Source: Yersinia pekkanenii | GTDB lineage: Bacteria; Pseudomonadota; Gammaproteobacteria; Enterobacterales; Enterobacteriaceae | Assembly (NCBI RefSeq): GCF_001152565.1 | Contig: NZ_CQAZ01000034.1 | Coordinates: 1-55,189 of the forward strand | Direction of reading: 5' to 3' | DNA: 55,189 bases | Shown: piece after piece, positions 37,874 to 49,157 of the stretch | Layout of the letters: each line of letters starts with the position of its first letter | Numbering within the stretch: position 1 is the first letter of the stretch | Notes under the pieces: generated by a model | Told to the model about the DNA's origin: nothing | Databases searched by the model: none | Seen by the model: only the letters and a program-made list of their open reading frames with translations | Translations under genes and position numbers: made by a program

Positions 37874-37950
37874 TGGTCGGCGAGAGAGGATTCGAACCTC
37901 CGACCCACTGGTCCCAAACCAGTTGCGCTACCAAGCTGCGCTACTCGCCG
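37874..37950 (-). tRNA. tRNA-Pro (anticodon UGG)
   Basis: The 77-nt cloverleaf reads CGGCGAGTAGCGCAGCTTGG at the 5' end, with anticodon loop TTTGGGA (TGG), T-loop GGTTCGAATCC and encoded CCA. The acceptor stem CGGCGAG pairs with CTCGCCG. The gene lies on the dppA side of eptB, as tRNA-Pro does in E. coli, although uhpABC now separates it from eptB. Confidence 0.97.
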
Positions 37951-37961
37951 AATCGGGGCGC

Positions 37962-37990
37962 ATCTTACTGCTACCACCCTGAGCCGTCAA
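37962..37990 (-). promoter_or_regulatory. sigma-70 promoter of tRNA-Pro
   Basis: TTGACG-N17-TAAGAT is followed by a GC-rich discriminator (GCGCCCC), typical of stable-RNA promoters under stringent control. Confidence 0.75.
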
Positions 37991-38067
37991 TCACTTTGTT
38001 AAGAACCCACTGGCGACTGTTGTTAAAACCACCACCAGTGGTTAAAAGTGAATCATTTGGGATGACA

Positions 38068-39399
38068 TCAGGCCTCGGAGTGCGTTAACTGCGGCGATTG
38101 TGCCCGCAGGAATGGCAGCAAGAAGAAAGCAGATAAACAGGCTGCAATGGAAATAACCACAAAGAAACCATCCCAGTGCCAAATTTCCATAATTCGCGCA
38201 ATAGGGTAACCCGATAAGGCCGCCCCCAGATAAGCAAATAATCCAACAAAGCCGGTAGCAGCACCTGCCGCATCTTTATGTGAACATTCAGCAGCAGCCA
38301 TACCAATTAGCATCTGCGGGCCAAAAATAAAGAAACCAATGGCAAAGAAGCAACTCGCCTGCAAGACATAACTGACACCCGGCATAATCCATAATGAAGC
38401 GACAGAAAGGAAAATACCAATGGCGAAAATAAGGTTCATTGGCCCACGATTACCACGAAACCATTTATCTGATCCCCAACCCGCCACCAGCGAACCAATA
38501 AATCCGCCGACTTCAAATAGTGAAATTGCCGAGTTGGCCGTCATCAAAGAATAGCCTTTCTCTTGTGTTAAATAGAGATTACCCCAGTCATTGATCGCAG
38601 TACGAACGATATAAACCAGCACATAAGACACCGCCAGCAACCAAATATATTTATTGGTCAACACATAGCGTTTCACAATCTCTTTGTTCGATAAGCCCTG
38701 GCCTTCAGACTCCTGCACCAGCTCCATCGCATCATTGCGCCACTGACCCACACTTGGCAAGCCCATAGTGCTTGGCTTATCCCGTAAGCGCCAACACATC
38801 AGCAAACCAATCACTACACCGATAATTCCGGGGATAATCATGCCGTAGCGCCAACTAAAGTGCAGGGAAATAAAACCGACTAACAAGGGGATCAACGCCC
38901 CACCAAAGTTATGCGACGTATTCCACATCGCCCACCAACCACCGCGCTCTGAGCGCGAATACCAGCTAGTTAAAATTTTGGAACATGGCGGCCAGCCCCA
39001 ACCCTGAAAGAAGGCGTTAAGGATCCACAAGGAACCAAATACCAACAATGAAGAACTCATGCCGAACAGGATATTGATAACCCCGGTCATGACCAGCCCA
39101 ATACCCATAAAATAGCGCGGATTTGAACGGTCGCTGATCATCCCAGAGATAAATTTAGAACAGCCATAAGTAATATAAAACAGCGTACCCAAAATCCCGA
39201 CATCAGACATCGTCAAACCTAAATCACTGAGCATGGCAGGCATGATGAAGTTAAAACTTTTACGGGTGAAATAAAATGCTGCGTAGCCGATATACATCGT
39301 CCACATTAATTGAATACGCCAATATTTATACGATGAATCAATTTGCTCTTGATCCGTCACTGGCGGTACGTTATCGCGGCTTTTGAGGAAAGACCACAT
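38068..39399 (-). CDS. uhpC: hexose-phosphate sensor protein UhpC (MFS, OPA family)
   Basis: The protein has 443 residues from MWSFLKSRDNVPPVTDQEQI; GAGG lies six bases upstream. It is a 12-segment major-facilitator protein that senses external glucose-6-phosphate and activates UhpB. Conserved OPA stretches are GYAAFYFTRKSFNFIMPAML, SERGGWWAMWNTSHNFGGAL and FGPQMLIGMAAAECSHKDAA. The sequence fits UhpC rather than UhpT by memory of the E. coli protein (for example LPFLRAQ at the end). The transporter gene uhpT, expected directly downstream, is missing here. The gene is last in uhpABC. Confidence 0.9.
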   Translation of the reverse strand: MWSFLKSRDNVPPVTDQEQIDSSYKYWRIQLMWTMYIGYAAFYFTRKSFNFIMPAMLSDLGLTMSDVGILGTLFYITYGCSKFISGMISDRSNPRYFMGIGLVMTGVINILFGMSSSLLVFGSLWILNAFFQGWGWPPCSKILTSWYSRSERGGWWAMWNTSHNFGGALIPLLVGFISLHFSWRYGMIIPGIIGVVIGLLMCWRLRDKPSTMGLPSVGQWRNDAMELVQESEGQGLSNKEIVKRYVLTNKYIWLLAVSYVLVYIVRTAINDWGNLYLTQEKGYSLMTANSAISLFEVGGFIGSLVAGWGSDKWFRGNRGPMNLIFAIGIFLSVASLWIMPGVSYVLQASCFFAIGFFIFGPQMLIGMAAAECSHKDAAGAATGFVGLFAYLGAALSGYPIARIMEIWHWDGFFVVISIAACLSAFFLLPFLRAQSPQLTHSEA

Positions 39400-39492
39400 A
39401 TGAACCTCAGAAAATTTTACACGTAGTGTCATCATGTTCCTCGCGCGCACAGAACTAGTGAGAAAAACACGCGCATAAAACGAGAATATTTC

Positions 39493-41025
39493 TTAGTTTT
39501 CATTAGCTGACAAAGAAATTGTGGGAAAGGTCACATTTAAGCAGGTGCCATTATCAATACCCAGCGTAAAACTTCCGCCCAAAGCGCTCACCCGCGACTG
39601 CATACCTCTTAAACCATAACCTGGCGTTAATGTCGCTAAATCAACACCTTTTCCATTATCACGGATCGTCAGCGTTATCTGCTGCCCCTCCTGTTGTGCA
39701 TTAATTTCAATCCGGCTGGCAGCACCATGACGATAGGCATTGGTTACCCCCTCCTGACAGATACGGTATAAGGTAATCCTCAGTGTTTCATCCATCGGAG
39801 CATCATCGAGTTGCCAATTCAGTACCCCGACCACTGATTGGTCCTGCGGAATAAGCTCACGCATCAAGGCTGCAACAGCGGCCGACAAGGGCAGGTTATT
39901 TAATGCCGCAGGCCATAGTTTCGCCAAAATATCATGCACACCGTCGTAAACTCGCAACGCCGATGTCTCTATCATCTCGGCACTGCTCAATACAGGTTGT
40001 TGTGTTGTCAGCTTTTTAATGATGCTGGCTTGGGTACGGATGACGGTCACCGTTTGCCCTACCTCATCGTGCAACTCACGCGCGACATCACGGCGGGCGT
40101 GCTCCTCTGCCACCACTAATGCTTTAGCCAATTCACGATTTTCATTCAACCGTATCTGTAATTGATAATTTAATTCGCGCTGACGTTGGATCCCCGCCCC
40201 CAATAATAAACCGGTCAAGCTTTGTGCCAGTAGCGACAACAACAAATCACGGTGTGAATCTAACTCCGCTGGTGTATTGATCAATAACACCATGCCATTG
40301 AGCAGTGTGGCCACCACCGCCCCTTGCCAACCATAGCGATAGGACATAAATACAATGGGAATAGCCAGACAGAATGGCGCAAACAGATATAAATCAGACT
40401 CGGTGATGTGATGCTGTAGCCAGATACTCAAGGCAAATAATAGCAAATACCACAGGATATGGTGCAAACGTAGGTTAATCGGCTTATGGATCAGCCCCGG
40501 CTCCAGAGGAGCCCAGATTTGACGCGCCAGATAATGCCACAGCAACAGGCAAATCGGTGCAATGGTAAAGCCGCCAACCAGCCCCAGCAATAGCGCCATA
40601 GCGCCCTGATTACTGGCAATTTGCCATCCCAATGCCTGTATTAACGCGGCACCAATAATCACCGCACCTTGCATCAAGGGCCATTGCCATTCACTGTCAT
40701 TCTTCTGATTACGCAATAACCAAGGGGAAACAACAACCGCCAATACGGTGGTCGCCAGCAGCAGGGGAAAAGCAGTCAACAACAGACTATAAGGGTAGCC
40801 AAACTGGTCAGTTAGCAGCCACCACAATAGGGCATCCCCCAGCAGAATACCCGGCCAATATTGGCGTGGGCTTTGCAATAAAATGCCCATACGCAGGCCA
40901 AAGGGGAACAACAGCAGTGCCTGTAAAGGCCGATCGACCAGTTGAGTACCCACTGACCACAAGCAGAAAGCCGCTGTGGTATAGATAAAAAATAGCGCTA
41001 CCAACATGATCAAACGCTGCATCAT
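39493..41025 (-). CDS. uhpB: sensor histidine kinase UhpB
   Basis: The protein has 510 residues. Eight or so membrane segments (MASE1 type) fill the N-terminal half. A HisKA_3 domain follows with the phospho-acceptor histidine in [20 protein letters not shown], and the ATP-binding lobe shows [11 protein letters not shown] and [11 protein letters not shown]. It autophosphorylates and passes phosphate to UhpA, controlled by UhpC. It overlaps uhpA by ATGA, so the kinase and regulator are translationally coupled. Confidence 0.94.
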   Translation of the reverse strand: MMQRLIMLVALFFIYTTAAFCLWSVGTQLVDRPLQALLLFPFGLRMGILLQSPRQYWPGILLGDALLWWLLTDQFGYPYSLLLTAFPLLLATTVLAVVVSPWLLRNQKNDSEWQWPLMQGAVIIGAALIQALGWQIASNQGAMALLLGLVGGFTIAPICLLLWHYLARQIWAPLEPGLIHKPINLRLHHILWYLLLFALSIWLQHHITESDLYLFAPFCLAIPIVFMSYRYGWQGAVVATLLNGMVLLINTPAELDSHRDLLLSLLAQSLTGLLLGAGIQRQRELNYQLQIRLNENRELAKALVVAEEHARRDVARELHDEVGQTVTVIRTQASIIKKLTTQQPVLSSAEMIETSALRVYDGVHDILAKLWPAALNNLPLSAAVAALMRELIPQDQSVVGVLNWQLDDAPMDETLRITLYRICQEGVTNAYRHGAASRIEINAQQEGQQITLTIRDNGKGVDLATLTPGYGLRGMQSRVSALGGSFTLGIDNGTCLNVTFPTISLSANEN

Positions 41026-41612
41026 AGGTTCAGCACCTGCTTCGCCAGTTCAACATTATTGCTGACACCCAATTTGGCAAATAAGTTAGCGCGATGAACA
41101 TGAACAGTTTTTGGTGACAGGCCGAGTGACTCTGCAATCTCGCGGACGTCCATTCCCTGAGCCAATAACACAGCAACTTCACGTTCACGGCGGGTTAACG
41201 GGTCGACGGCAACGCGTGCCAGCTTTTGGGCAATCTCAGGCATCAGATAGACTCCGCCACTGCCCACCGTGCGGACGGCATTAACCAGATCCTCCGGCTT
41301 ACAACGTTTGGAGAGAAACCCCCGTGCGCCGCGCTCCAGTGCCATCTCCACTAGCGCAGGGCTATCATGCATCGACAGCATAATGACCCCCATCCCTGAA
41401 GGGAGATCCTTCAGTAAATCCAAGCCGCTCTCATCAGGCATGGAAATATCACAAATGCAGATATTCGCCTGTAAGCTCGGTAATCCAGCGCGTGCCTGCT
41501 TTGCTGAACTGAACTCCCCCACCACCTGAATATCATCTTCCAAAGAGAGCAACTGGGCAAAACCTGAGCGTACAATGTCATGGTCATCAATAAAGGCAAC
41601 ACGGTAAGTCAT
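41022..41612 (-). CDS. uhpA: response regulator UhpA (NarL/FixJ family)
   Basis: The protein has 196 residues from [20 protein letters not shown]; the longer frame runs into eptB and is rejected. The receiver has the acidic pocket DDH and the phospho-acceptor aspartate in [10 protein letters not shown]. The LuxR-type helix-turn-helix is [20 protein letters not shown], then [20 protein letters not shown]. It normally activates uhpT transcription. It is the first gene of the uhpABC unit, with its promoter in the short gap to eptB. Confidence 0.94.
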   Translation of the reverse strand: MTYRVAFIDDHDIVRSGFAQLLSLEDDIQVVGEFSSAKQARAGLPSLQANICICDISMPDESGLDLLKDLPSGMGVIMLSMHDSPALVEMALERGARGFLSKRCKPEDLVNAVRTVGSGGVYLMPEIAQKLARVAVDPLTRREREVAVLLAQGMDVREIAESLGLSPKTVHVHRANLFAKLGVSNNVELAKQVLNL

Positions 41613-41728
41613 GTCCAGACTCCAGCCGATGAGGGATAAGGACTGGAGTATACCGTAACCAAGAAATAACAAAGGGGGGCGAGGTGTCAAAAATCGGACC
41701 AGACTGAGGTAAATCTGGCCGATGGCGA

Positions 41729-43417
41729 CTAAATCGCCGGCTGCTGCTGAGTTGGGGATTGGCACCAGTTATTTTGTGCATTAATTCCGCCATCTGGCGA
41801 GGTGTAACCTAAACAACCAAGGATGGAATCAAACAGTTCGACCTGACGATGGGTTTTGCCCACCCGCTGTTCTGCCTGTAATTGCTCAAAAGCAACAAGA
41901 TGTTCGGGTTGTGCCAGAAATTTATCCGATGCCCAAACCATCAATGGTACGCGAAATTGCTCCGGTGGGGCCATTTCACGCGGAGTACCGTGAAAGTGAG
42001 AGTTATCGTCAATGGACTCACCGTGGTCCGAGGAATAAAACACCAGAGCTTTCTTATCACGCATTTGATTAATCACATTTGCGACAAACGAATCCGTATA
42101 TAACACACTATTATCAAAAGCATTTGTTAGCATCTGCTTACTGCAGAAATCATCCACACCCATGCATTCCGGCTGATAGCGGGCATAGCTGCGGGGGTAA
42201 CGTTGAGAATAGAGATAATGTGAACCTTTAGTGTGTAGCACAACCAAATGTTTACCGACCGGATAACGCCCCAGTGACTCCTTCAACTCATCAACCAGCA
42301 GCATGTCGTCTACCGGTTTATTATCGTTACGCTTTTCCGAAGCGATTAATTCGCGGAATGAATAGTTATTGGTATTCGCATTATTGTAGAACCACATCTC
42401 GCTCTGCATAGCGAATAATTCAGACGTGAAACCCAATGATTTCATTACCGAAAATACGTTTTGCTCTTTCAGTGTGCGTTGCGGATTATCTTCCGTACCC
42501 CCTTCACGCACAAACATACAGCGCAGGGAAAGTTTCGTCGAGGTATCACAAGATGTGCCGCGAAAGGCGACCAGGTTCTTTTCTTTGCTCAGGCGCGGGG
42601 TGGTATCTCGTGGGTAGCCCAGCAATCCCATATGATCCCAACGCGTCGTTTCACCAATAATAAACACAACATAGGTGTCATCAATACCTACCGGTGCCAC
42701 ATAGGTATGGTGTTCCGCAGGGTTATATAATACTGCCGCATCATACTTTTCATTGTATTGTGTATAAGCGTATAAACCCAATGCTGCCAACCAGTTAGAA
42801 GGCAAATAAGAGTGAGCAACCACCCCACCATAACTGGGTAAATCGACAGTTTTCAGTTGCTCGTTCGCATCTTGTACATTATCCAGATAGCGTAACGGCA
42901 ACCAAACCAGCCCCACCACAACCGCCATCAACAATAACGGTTTGATACGCTGCCCCGGTGTCAAAAATTGCTCAAGTAGGGTTAGCCGCAGGTTATTTTT
43001 CCAGATAAGTAGCAAAGGCAAGGCACTAACCAGCACCATCCAAATCACAAAATGGAGTCCGATAACCTCTTTAGAAAGGTCAGTATCTGTCGTTAATACG
43101 GAAATCACGATGCCATAGCCAATCACGACATTGAAAAAAGTCATGTAATAACTGGCAGCGACAGAAATAAGAACCAACAACGTCGCAATTATGCGGTAAA
43201 AAAGCCGCCCGCCGAGGGAAATAACCCGCATCACAAAAAAGGTAAACAGAATAATGGCCATCACTTCAATGATAGCTGACACGACTTTTATGCCTTGGAC
43301 ACCCTGACTGAATGAATCAAAACGACGATAAAAGACAGATATATTCAGGAAAATACCAATATAAACCGCCAACAACAAAGAAATACTTTGCTGCGATAAA
43401 GATTTAACTCTGTCCAT
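41729..43417 (-). CDS. eptB: Kdo2-lipid A phosphoethanolamine 7''-transferase EptB
   Basis: The protein has 562 residues. I use the ATG at 43417 ([10 protein letters not shown]) because it gives the E. coli length (563, from memory); the upstream GTG has no ribosome site. Five N-terminal membrane segments precede a periplasmic sulfatase-like domain with [20 protein letters not shown], the threonine nucleophile in [14 protein letters not shown] and metal ligands in [20 protein letters not shown]. It adds phosphoethanolamine to the outer Kdo of lipopolysaccharide, lowering negative charge. Its position beyond tRNA-Pro from the dpp operon is as in E. coli, here with uhpABC in between. Confidence 0.93.
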   Translation of the reverse strand: MDRVKSLSQQSISLLLAVYIGIFLNISVFYRRFDSFSQGVQGIKVVSAIIEVMAIILFTFFVMRVISLGGRLFYRIIATLLVLISVAASYYMTFFNVVIGYGIVISVLTTDTDLSKEVIGLHFVIWMVLVSALPLLLIWKNNLRLTLLEQFLTPGQRIKPLLLMAVVVGLVWLPLRYLDNVQDANEQLKTVDLPSYGGVVAHSYLPSNWLAALGLYAYTQYNEKYDAAVLYNPAEHHTYVAPVGIDDTYVVFIIGETTRWDHMGLLGYPRDTTPRLSKEKNLVAFRGTSCDTSTKLSLRCMFVREGGTEDNPQRTLKEQNVFSVMKSLGFTSELFAMQSEMWFYNNANTNNYSFRELIASEKRNDNKPVDDMLLVDELKESLGRYPVGKHLVVLHTKGSHYLYSQRYPRSYARYQPECMGVDDFCSKQMLTNAFDNSVLYTDSFVANVINQMRDKKALVFYSSDHGESIDDNSHFHGTPREMAPPEQFRVPLMVWASDKFLAQPEHLVAFEQLQAEQRVGKTHRQVELFDSILGCLGYTSPDGGINAQNNWCQSPTQQQPAI

Positions 43418-43634
43418 ATAACGCCAGGTCTCCAAAGACACTATTCACGGCTTGAATCAATCAGACAGTGAACCCCTCTTCAGGTTCAGTGCGAGATCAA
43501 TAAGCATGCTACTGATATCGATTACAAGAATTATCTTAACCATTCTTAATGAACCAATCCGCGAACTCACGCATAGTCTATGGAAGATATACCGATTTAT
43601 TTGTTTGAAAATAAAGCGAAAAGAATGGCCAAAC

Positions 43635-43672
43635 ACTCAAAACCCACAAGATAATTCTCATGGGATTTTGAG
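43635..43672 (-). terminator. inverted repeat downstream of the hydrolase gene
   Basis: CTCAAAACCCA / TGGGATTTTGAG (one bulge) lies 17 bases after the hydrolase stop, with only a weak T-rich tail on the minus strand. A plausible terminator. Confidence 0.5.
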
Positions 43673-43688
43673 GGATTCGAAGGCAATC

Positions 43689-45152
43689 TTATTTAGTGGG
43701 TGCGTCTATCTTGTCGTCTATTCGCTGCAACATATAGGGATAGAACGGATTAGATGAAATGCGCATCAGTGAATCCAACCCGACGACCAACACAGCACGT
43801 TCACCACGAGCAGCAAAAGTCCCCAGACTGATACCGTATTGGTCACGCGGGTCCGGATAGCGGCCATACAGTGAATCACTCATGGGGAATGGCAATGCCA
43901 CGTGGGACAGTGAGAAGATATCCGGCGGATAAATCAGCCCGGTTAGCACTGAAGTCTCGTTGGTTTCACCAGCCAAGGTGGTAATCGCCACTGTTTCATT
44001 ACTTTGCGGTGAAACGTTAGTGATCACCGTGGTATTGTAATTACGCGGCGGTGGAGGCAATAAGCGCGCCAGAGCGGTATAAGAAGATGTTCTCAGTAAC
44101 GGGCCGAAACTGGCTGCACGGTTCAAATCGAACAGCACCACTTCGCTGCCATTCTTCGGCAAGTGGTTGTAGAGCGCGGAAACGACAGCCCGAGTACTGA
44201 CCGTTGAGTCCATTAATGACTGGAAGGTCAAAATAGGCGGTAACTCGTCCATTTTATTGTTTCTGGCATCACGAGCAATTTGCTGTTGCAGCACCGAAGT
44301 CAGTAAATAAGACTGACGGGCGGCATTCACCGGGAACGAGTTGTATTTAAACGGATTAAACTCGGGCACTATCCCCAACCAGGCTGCTTTGGCAAAGGCC
44401 GGGAAGATAGCAGGCCAGCCCGCAATACCGGCAAAACGCGCAAAACTGGTGACGCCAATCATTGGGGATATCAATATGACACGCGCGGGTTTCGCCAGTT
44501 TCGGGTCATCCATCGAGTCCAGCGTATACTTCATTGCCAGCGCACCGCCATTGGAGAAGCCAACGACATGCAGAGGTAAGTCCGGGCCACTCAATGCCTT
44601 AGCTTCACGAACTGCCAGGCGAGTTGCGGCTAACCAATCCTGCCATTCAACATCCGTCAGTGCGGCAGGTACAGAACCGTGGGCAGGCAAACGAATACCC
44701 ACAGCAACATATCCACGCTGACGATAATTTTCAGCAATATGACGCAGACTATAAGGGGTATCAGTCAAACCATGCAGCAATACAACAGCACCTTTAGGCT
44801 TACCGTCGGGCTGTAAAATATAAGAACGGTTCCAGTCATTTTTAAAATGTGGCGGATAAATCGCGCTACCTGAATAATAACGATTGAGTGGAACCTGAGT
44901 TCTTGGCTCTAGTTTTTCGGTAACATTAATCCGAACTTCATCGAAAATATTATTTTCAGTTTTGATGTAATCCGCCCAACTGGCTTTATCAATCTCAGTT
45001 GCACGCATTTCATGCGGAACAAAAGTATGCCAAAGCTCAAGCTTTGGGCCACGTTGTGTATCGTAAATTCGTATCGCAAGTATGGTAACGGACATTACCA
45101 CCAAGACCAGTACAATCCGTTTAATCCACCGCTTAATGGCTATGGCAGGCAT
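43689..45152 (-). CDS. membrane-anchored alpha/beta hydrolase
   Basis: The protein has 487 residues with one N-terminal membrane anchor (IVLVLVVMSVTILAIRIY). The serine hydrolase fold shows the oxyanion region GAVVLLHGLTDTPYSLRHIA, the nucleophile elbow in VVGFSNGGALAMKY, an acid in LTFQSLMDSTVSTRAVVSA, and a late histidine in FSLSHVALPF. The arrangement is that of lysophospholipase/monoacylglycerol lipase-like enzymes. Most of the chain should lie in the periplasm. The natural substrate is not predictable. It is a single gene, not clearly in an operon with eptB. Confidence 0.8.
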   Translation of the reverse strand: MPAIAIKRWIKRIVLVLVVMSVTILAIRIYDTQRGPKLELWHTFVPHEMRATEIDKASWADYIKTENNIFDEVRINVTEKLEPRTQVPLNRYYSGSAIYPPHFKNDWNRSYILQPDGKPKGAVVLLHGLTDTPYSLRHIAENYRQRGYVAVGIRLPAHGSVPAALTDVEWQDWLAATRLAVREAKALSGPDLPLHVVGFSNGGALAMKYTLDSMDDPKLAKPARVILISPMIGVTSFARFAGIAGWPAIFPAFAKAAWLGIVPEFNPFKYNSFPVNAARQSYLLTSVLQQQIARDARNNKMDELPPILTFQSLMDSTVSTRAVVSALYNHLPKNGSEVVLFDLNRAASFGPLLRTSSYTALARLLPPPPRNYNTTVITNVSPQSNETVAITTLAGETNETSVLTGLIYPPDIFSLSHVALPFPMSDSLYGRYPDPRDQYGISLGTFAARGERAVLVVGLDSLMRISSNPFYPYMLQRIDDKIDAPTK

Positions 45153-45365
45153 GGGCCGCTACTCCGTAGGTCTATAATTTTTCATAATTGAGGTCAGTTT
45201 ACCACCATCTGGCCATGCAGCCACTTTAAACGCAAAACATTCTATTGGTATATAGTGTGATAACAATAAAATTGTTATGTCATTATTGCTGCCAATAAAC
45301 ATCTTTAAACAGACTAATTATCGCTTCCCAATTTAATCTCCCTCTAGTATTAAATAATCTGATCC

Positions 45366-45441
45366 ATGCCCTAAATAATTCGAGTTACAGGAAGGCGGTA
45401 AAACAAATCGGTCGATGACCGGTTTGAAGTATGACGGGTAT
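45366..45441. repeat. shortened copy of the intergenic palindromic repeat
   Basis: It shares the ends CCCTAAATAATTCGAGTTAC and TTTGAAGTATGACGGGTAT with the 15877-16001 copy. The interior is different and about 50 bases shorter. It lies in the 344-base gap before the DUF1003 gene, which otherwise holds only promoter-like AT-rich sequence. Confidence 0.75.
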
Positions 45442-45496
45442 AACTTTGTCGTGAATACATCGCGCCAGCATCACTCACCTACCGGGGTAACATCCT

Positions 45497-46045
45497 ATGA
45501 AAAAAACTGAACTCGTAACCGAACAACCACACAAGGTAGATTATCTACGCTTCCATCGCGCACATGAACATTTGTCTAACCCTTTCGGCAACGGTTGGTT
45601 TGCCCAAAAGGCTGAAGCTTTTGCGCGGTTTTTTGGCACTCCGGTTTTCCTGGGCGCACAGACACTCATCGTGGTGGTATGGATAGGTCTGAATGTCATG
45701 GGTGTCGTCAAATTTGATATTTATCCCTTTATTTTACTGAACCTGGCTTTTAGCTTACAGGCCGCTTACGCCGCTCCACTTATTTTGCTGGCGCAAACCC
45801 GTCAGGCAGAACGCGATAAGGCCCATGCAGAAGCCGATGCACAGCATCGTGAGGCGTTAGCCATTGCTAATGAAGAGCGGCAAAAAATGGCCGCGCAGAA
45901 TGCTGAACAAATGCTGGAATTACTGCGGCAGAATACAGAACTGACAACGCTGACCAATCAATTGACAACACGTCTTGAAACCATGGCTTTTGAGTTACAT
46001 CAAAAACTGGTGCTCAATTCACCGACACTCCCGCCACACCCCTGA
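45497..46045 (+). CDS. DUF1003 membrane protein
   Basis: The protein has 182 residues. Two membrane segments (LGAQTLIVVVWIGLNVMG and YPFILLNLAFSLQAAYAAP) are followed by LILLAQTRQAERDKAHAEAD and a long coiled coil. The FFGTPVFLGAQT and FSLQAAYAAPLILLAQ stretches are the DUF1003 signature. The function is unknown; distribution suggests a small inner-membrane protein. It is a single gene converging on the permease, with a small hairpin (46060-46079) between them. Confidence 0.88.
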   Translation: MKKTELVTEQPHKVDYLRFHRAHEHLSNPFGNGWFAQKAEAFARFFGTPVFLGAQTLIVVVWIGLNVMGVVKFDIYPFILLNLAFSLQAAYAAPLILLAQTRQAERDKAHAEADAQHREALAIANEERQKMAAQNAEQMLELLRQNTELTTLTNQLTTRLETMAFELHQKLVLNSPTLPPHP

Positions 46046-46090
46046 AACATCTCTATGGCCGCTGAATATATTATCAGCGACCCACCGGTG

Positions 46091-47488
46091 CTACATTTCG
46101 CGGCTTTCGACCCGCTCGTGAATGATCTGTGGTGGTGCCTTACGCAACCAAATCCACCAGGCAAGCGTCATTAATGCTACCCAAGCCAAGCCAACATATA
46201 GAGCAATACGGGTATCTGGGAAATACCCAAGAACGGCAATAATAAATGCCATAAAGATAATGGTCAGAATGGGTGCTACCGGCCAAAATGGTACCCGGAA
46301 GGCCAGCCGAGCAATATTGGCTTTGCTCATAGAGCGGCGCATTGCCACTTGTGAGAGCAAAATCATCAGCCACACCCAAACAGTCGCAAAGGTGGCTATC
46401 GAGGCGATGATCAGGAACACATTTTTAGGGATCAGATAATTCAGCACCACACCACATAGCAGCGCAATTGCCATTACCAAAATAGTCATCCATGGCACAC
46501 CATTACGGGTCAGGCGGCTAAAGCATTTGGGTGCCAGCCCTTCCTGCGCCATGCCATACATCATACGACCAGCACCGTAGATATCACTGTTAATCGCCGA
46601 AATAGCGGCAGTAATAACCACTAAATTCAGTATATTAGCTGCGGAGTTGATACCTAAACTGCTGAAAATCTCAACAAAAGGACTGCCATTTTGCCCAATA
46701 CTGTTCCACGGATAGATAGCCATCAGAACAAATAAAGTCAAAACATAGAACAGCAGAATACGTATAGGTACTGTATTGATAGCGCGCGGTAAAACTTTTT
46801 CGGGATCTTTCGCCTCACTGGCAGTCACCCCGATAATTTCAATTCCACCAAAGGCAAACATCACTACGGCAAATGACGCAATAACCCCAGTGAGACCATT
46901 CGGCATGAACCCTTGGTGAGACCATAAATTACTGACACCGGTGCTTTCATGACCCGCACCAAAACCAAACATCATGATGCCTAAACCGGCGGCAATCATA
47001 GCAATAATCGCCGTGACTTTTAGCAACGATAACCAGAACTCCATTTCACCAAAGACTTTGACAGAGCAGAGATTCAGCGCACCAATAAAGAAAATAATAC
47101 TCAGTACCCAAACCCACTGCGGCGCATCAGGAAACCATAGCCCCATATAGATACCGAATGCGGTGACATCTGCCAACGCCACAATAATCATCTCAAAGGT
47201 GTAGGTCCAGCCGGTTAGAAAGCCCGCCAGCGGCCCAAGATAGCGGCTGGCATAATGGCCAAAAGAGCCGGCTACCGGATCATGTACTGCCATCTCACCT
47301 AATGCGCGCATGACCATAAATACCGCAGCGCCACCGATCAGGTAAGCCAGTAAAACAGCAGGGCCAGCCAAGCGAATCGCCTCTGCAGAGCCATAAAACA
47401 GACCAGTACCGATGGCGGAACCTAACGCCATGAACCGAATATGCCGCGCACTGAGGCCGCGTTTGAGCGTGGATGAATCATTCTTCAT
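46091..47488 (-). CDS. amino-acid permease (APC family; probable histidine uptake, HutT/ProY-like)
   Basis: The protein has 465 residues from [20 protein letters not shown]. It has 12 membrane segments, with the substrate region [20 protein letters not shown] and the conserved [20 protein letters not shown] typical of the enterobacterial amino-acid permeases of the ProY/HutT branch. It lies 125 bases after hutH on the same strand, so histidine (or urocanate-linked) import is the likely task. Specificity is inferred from context. Confidence 0.85.
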   Translation of the reverse strand: MKNDSSTLKRGLSARHIRFMALGSAIGTGLFYGSAEAIRLAGPAVLLAYLIGGAAVFMVMRALGEMAVHDPVAGSFGHYASRYLGPLAGFLTGWTYTFEMIIVALADVTAFGIYMGLWFPDAPQWVWVLSIIFFIGALNLCSVKVFGEMEFWLSLLKVTAIIAMIAAGLGIMMFGFGAGHESTGVSNLWSHQGFMPNGLTGVIASFAVVMFAFGGIEIIGVTASEAKDPEKVLPRAINTVPIRILLFYVLTLFVLMAIYPWNSIGQNGSPFVEIFSSLGINSAANILNLVVITAAISAINSDIYGAGRMMYGMAQEGLAPKCFSRLTRNGVPWMTILVMAIALLCGVVLNYLIPKNVFLIIASIATFATVWVWLMILLSQVAMRRSMSKANIARLAFRVPFWPVAPILTIIFMAFIIAVLGYFPDTRIALYVGLAWVALMTLAWWIWLRKAPPQIIHERVESREM

Positions 47489-47612
47489 GGTACATTCTCG
47501 CAAATTTGTGCCCTTTCAGGCAGGGGTTCAGAGAGGGTGATCCCGATAATTGGGACCCCCCATAGGTAGATGTAATAGTTTGTTATATTTATTATTAATG
47601 GATTACGGGTTA

Positions 47613-49157
47613 TTAAAGACTTGGTAGCAAATGCGGTGGCATCAATTCATTCATATGACGCTGTGCAATGAGTTGGCTTGCAGCCTCAATATCGGGGGCA
47701 AAGAAACGATCTTTTTCGTAGTAGGCCACATGCTGGCGCAAGAGCAGACGCGCAGGCTCTAGTGCATCTGACGTTTTCAGTCCCTTGCGTAAATCCAGCC
47801 CCTGACATGCTGCCAACCACTCGACGGCCAGAATACCGCGCACATTTTCGGCCATCTCCCACAAACGTTTGCCAGCACGGGGGGCCATAGAAACATGATC
47901 TTCCTGATTGGCCGACGTTGGGATGCTATCAACGCTGGAAGGGAAGGCCAGCCCTTTATTTTCGCTGGTTAACGCTGCAGCAGTGACCTGCGCAATCATA
48001 AAGCCAGAATTTACGCCGCCATTTTCCACCAAGAATGGGGGTAACTGCGACATATGCTTATCCATTAATAGTGAGATACGGCGCTCTGCTAATGAACCAA
48101 TTTCAGCCAGCGCCAGCGCCAGATTATCCGCCGCCATCGCCACTGGCTCAGCATGGAAATTACCACCAGACAACACATCGCCTTGCTCAGCAAACACCAG
48201 TGGGTTATCTGATACTGCATTAGATTCAATAGCCAGTACTTCTGCGGCTTGACGCATTTGGGTCAGGCAGGCACCCATCACCTGTGGCTGACAACGCAAA
48301 GAGTATGGATCCTGCACTTTGTCACAATTCCGATGAGACTCAGAAACTTCGCTGCGGGAACCCAACAAGTGGCGATAAGTGTTCGCGGCATCAATCTGCC
48401 CCCGTTGCCCCCGTGCGGCGTGAATTCGTGCGTCAAACGGGCTGCGGGAGCCTAATGCCGCCTCAACGGTCAGACTGCCAAAGACAGAAGCCGCAGCATA
48501 GAGATCTTCCGCCTCAAATAAGCCACGCAATGCATAAGCAGTAGAAACCTGAGTACCATTAAGTAGCGCCAACCCCTCTTTCGCAGCCAGGGTGAGAGGC
48601 TCCAGATTCGCCTTTGCCAGTGCCGTACGGGCATCGAGCCATTCCCCCTGATAGCGGGCTTTACCTTCGCCCAGCAGCAGTAAGCTCATATGTGCCAGCG
48701 GGGCTAAATCGCCAGAAGCGCCCACTGAGCCTTTTAGCGGAATATGTGGATAGACTTGCGCATTAACTAAAGTCATCAGCGCCTGAATGACCTCCAGCCG
48801 GATACCTGAATAGCCGCGAGCCAGGCTATTGATTTTCAACACCATAATCAGACGCACAATGGCATCGTCATTTGGCTCCCCAACACCGGCTGCGTGGGAA
48901 AGCACAATCGAGCGTTGCAGGTTTTCCAAATCTTCCGTGGCAATACGGGTGGAGGCCAACAGGCCAAAGCCCGTATTGATACCATAAGCAGTACGCTTCT
49001 CTGCCAATATAGCCTGTACACAATCCACACTTTGCTGAATAGGGATGTAAGCACTATCATCCAAAGTGATATGCACCGGATGCTGATAAATATGCCGTAA
49101 ATCTGCCAGAGTCATCTGGCCGGGGCGTAGAGTCATTGTTTTCATGCTTGTTTTCAT
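47613..49157 (-). CDS. hutH: histidine ammonia-lyase
   Basis: The protein has 514 residues. It removes ammonia from L-histidine to give urocanate, the first step of histidine use. The MIO cofactor triad is Ala-Ser-Gly in [18 protein letters not shown]. Further landmarks are [10 protein letters not shown] and [20 protein letters not shown] sequence. The ATG at 49157 overlaps the hutU stop in ATGA with AAGGGA upstream, so I reject the longer frame. It follows hutU in one transcript. Confidence 0.97.
   Translation of the reverse strand: MKTSMKTMTLRPGQMTLADLRHIYQHPVHITLDDSAYIPIQQSVDCVQAILAEKRTAYGINTGFGLLASTRIATEDLENLQRSIVLSHAAGVGEPNDDAIVRLIMVLKINSLARGYSGIRLEVIQALMTLVNAQVYPHIPLKGSVGASGDLAPLAHMSLLLLGEGKARYQGEWLDARTALAKANLEPLTLAAKEGLALLNGTQVSTAYALRGLFEAEDLYAAASVFGSLTVEAALGSRSPFDARIHAARGQRGQIDAANTYRHLLGSRSEVSESHRNCDKVQDPYSLRCQPQVMGACLTQMRQAAEVLAIESNAVSDNPLVFAEQGDVLSGGNFHAEPVAMAADNLALALAEIGSLAERRISLLMDKHMSQLPPFLVENGGVNSGFMIAQVTAAALTSENKGLAFPSSVDSIPTSANQEDHVSMAPRAGKRLWEMAENVRGILAVEWLAACQGLDLRKGLKTSDALEPARLLLRQHVAYYEKDRFFAPDIEAASQLIAQRHMNELMPPHLLPSL

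Noticed and set aside
41613..41765. N-terminal extension of uhpA
   Set aside because: It runs into the end of eptB and lacks homology; the ATG at 41612 gives the normal length.
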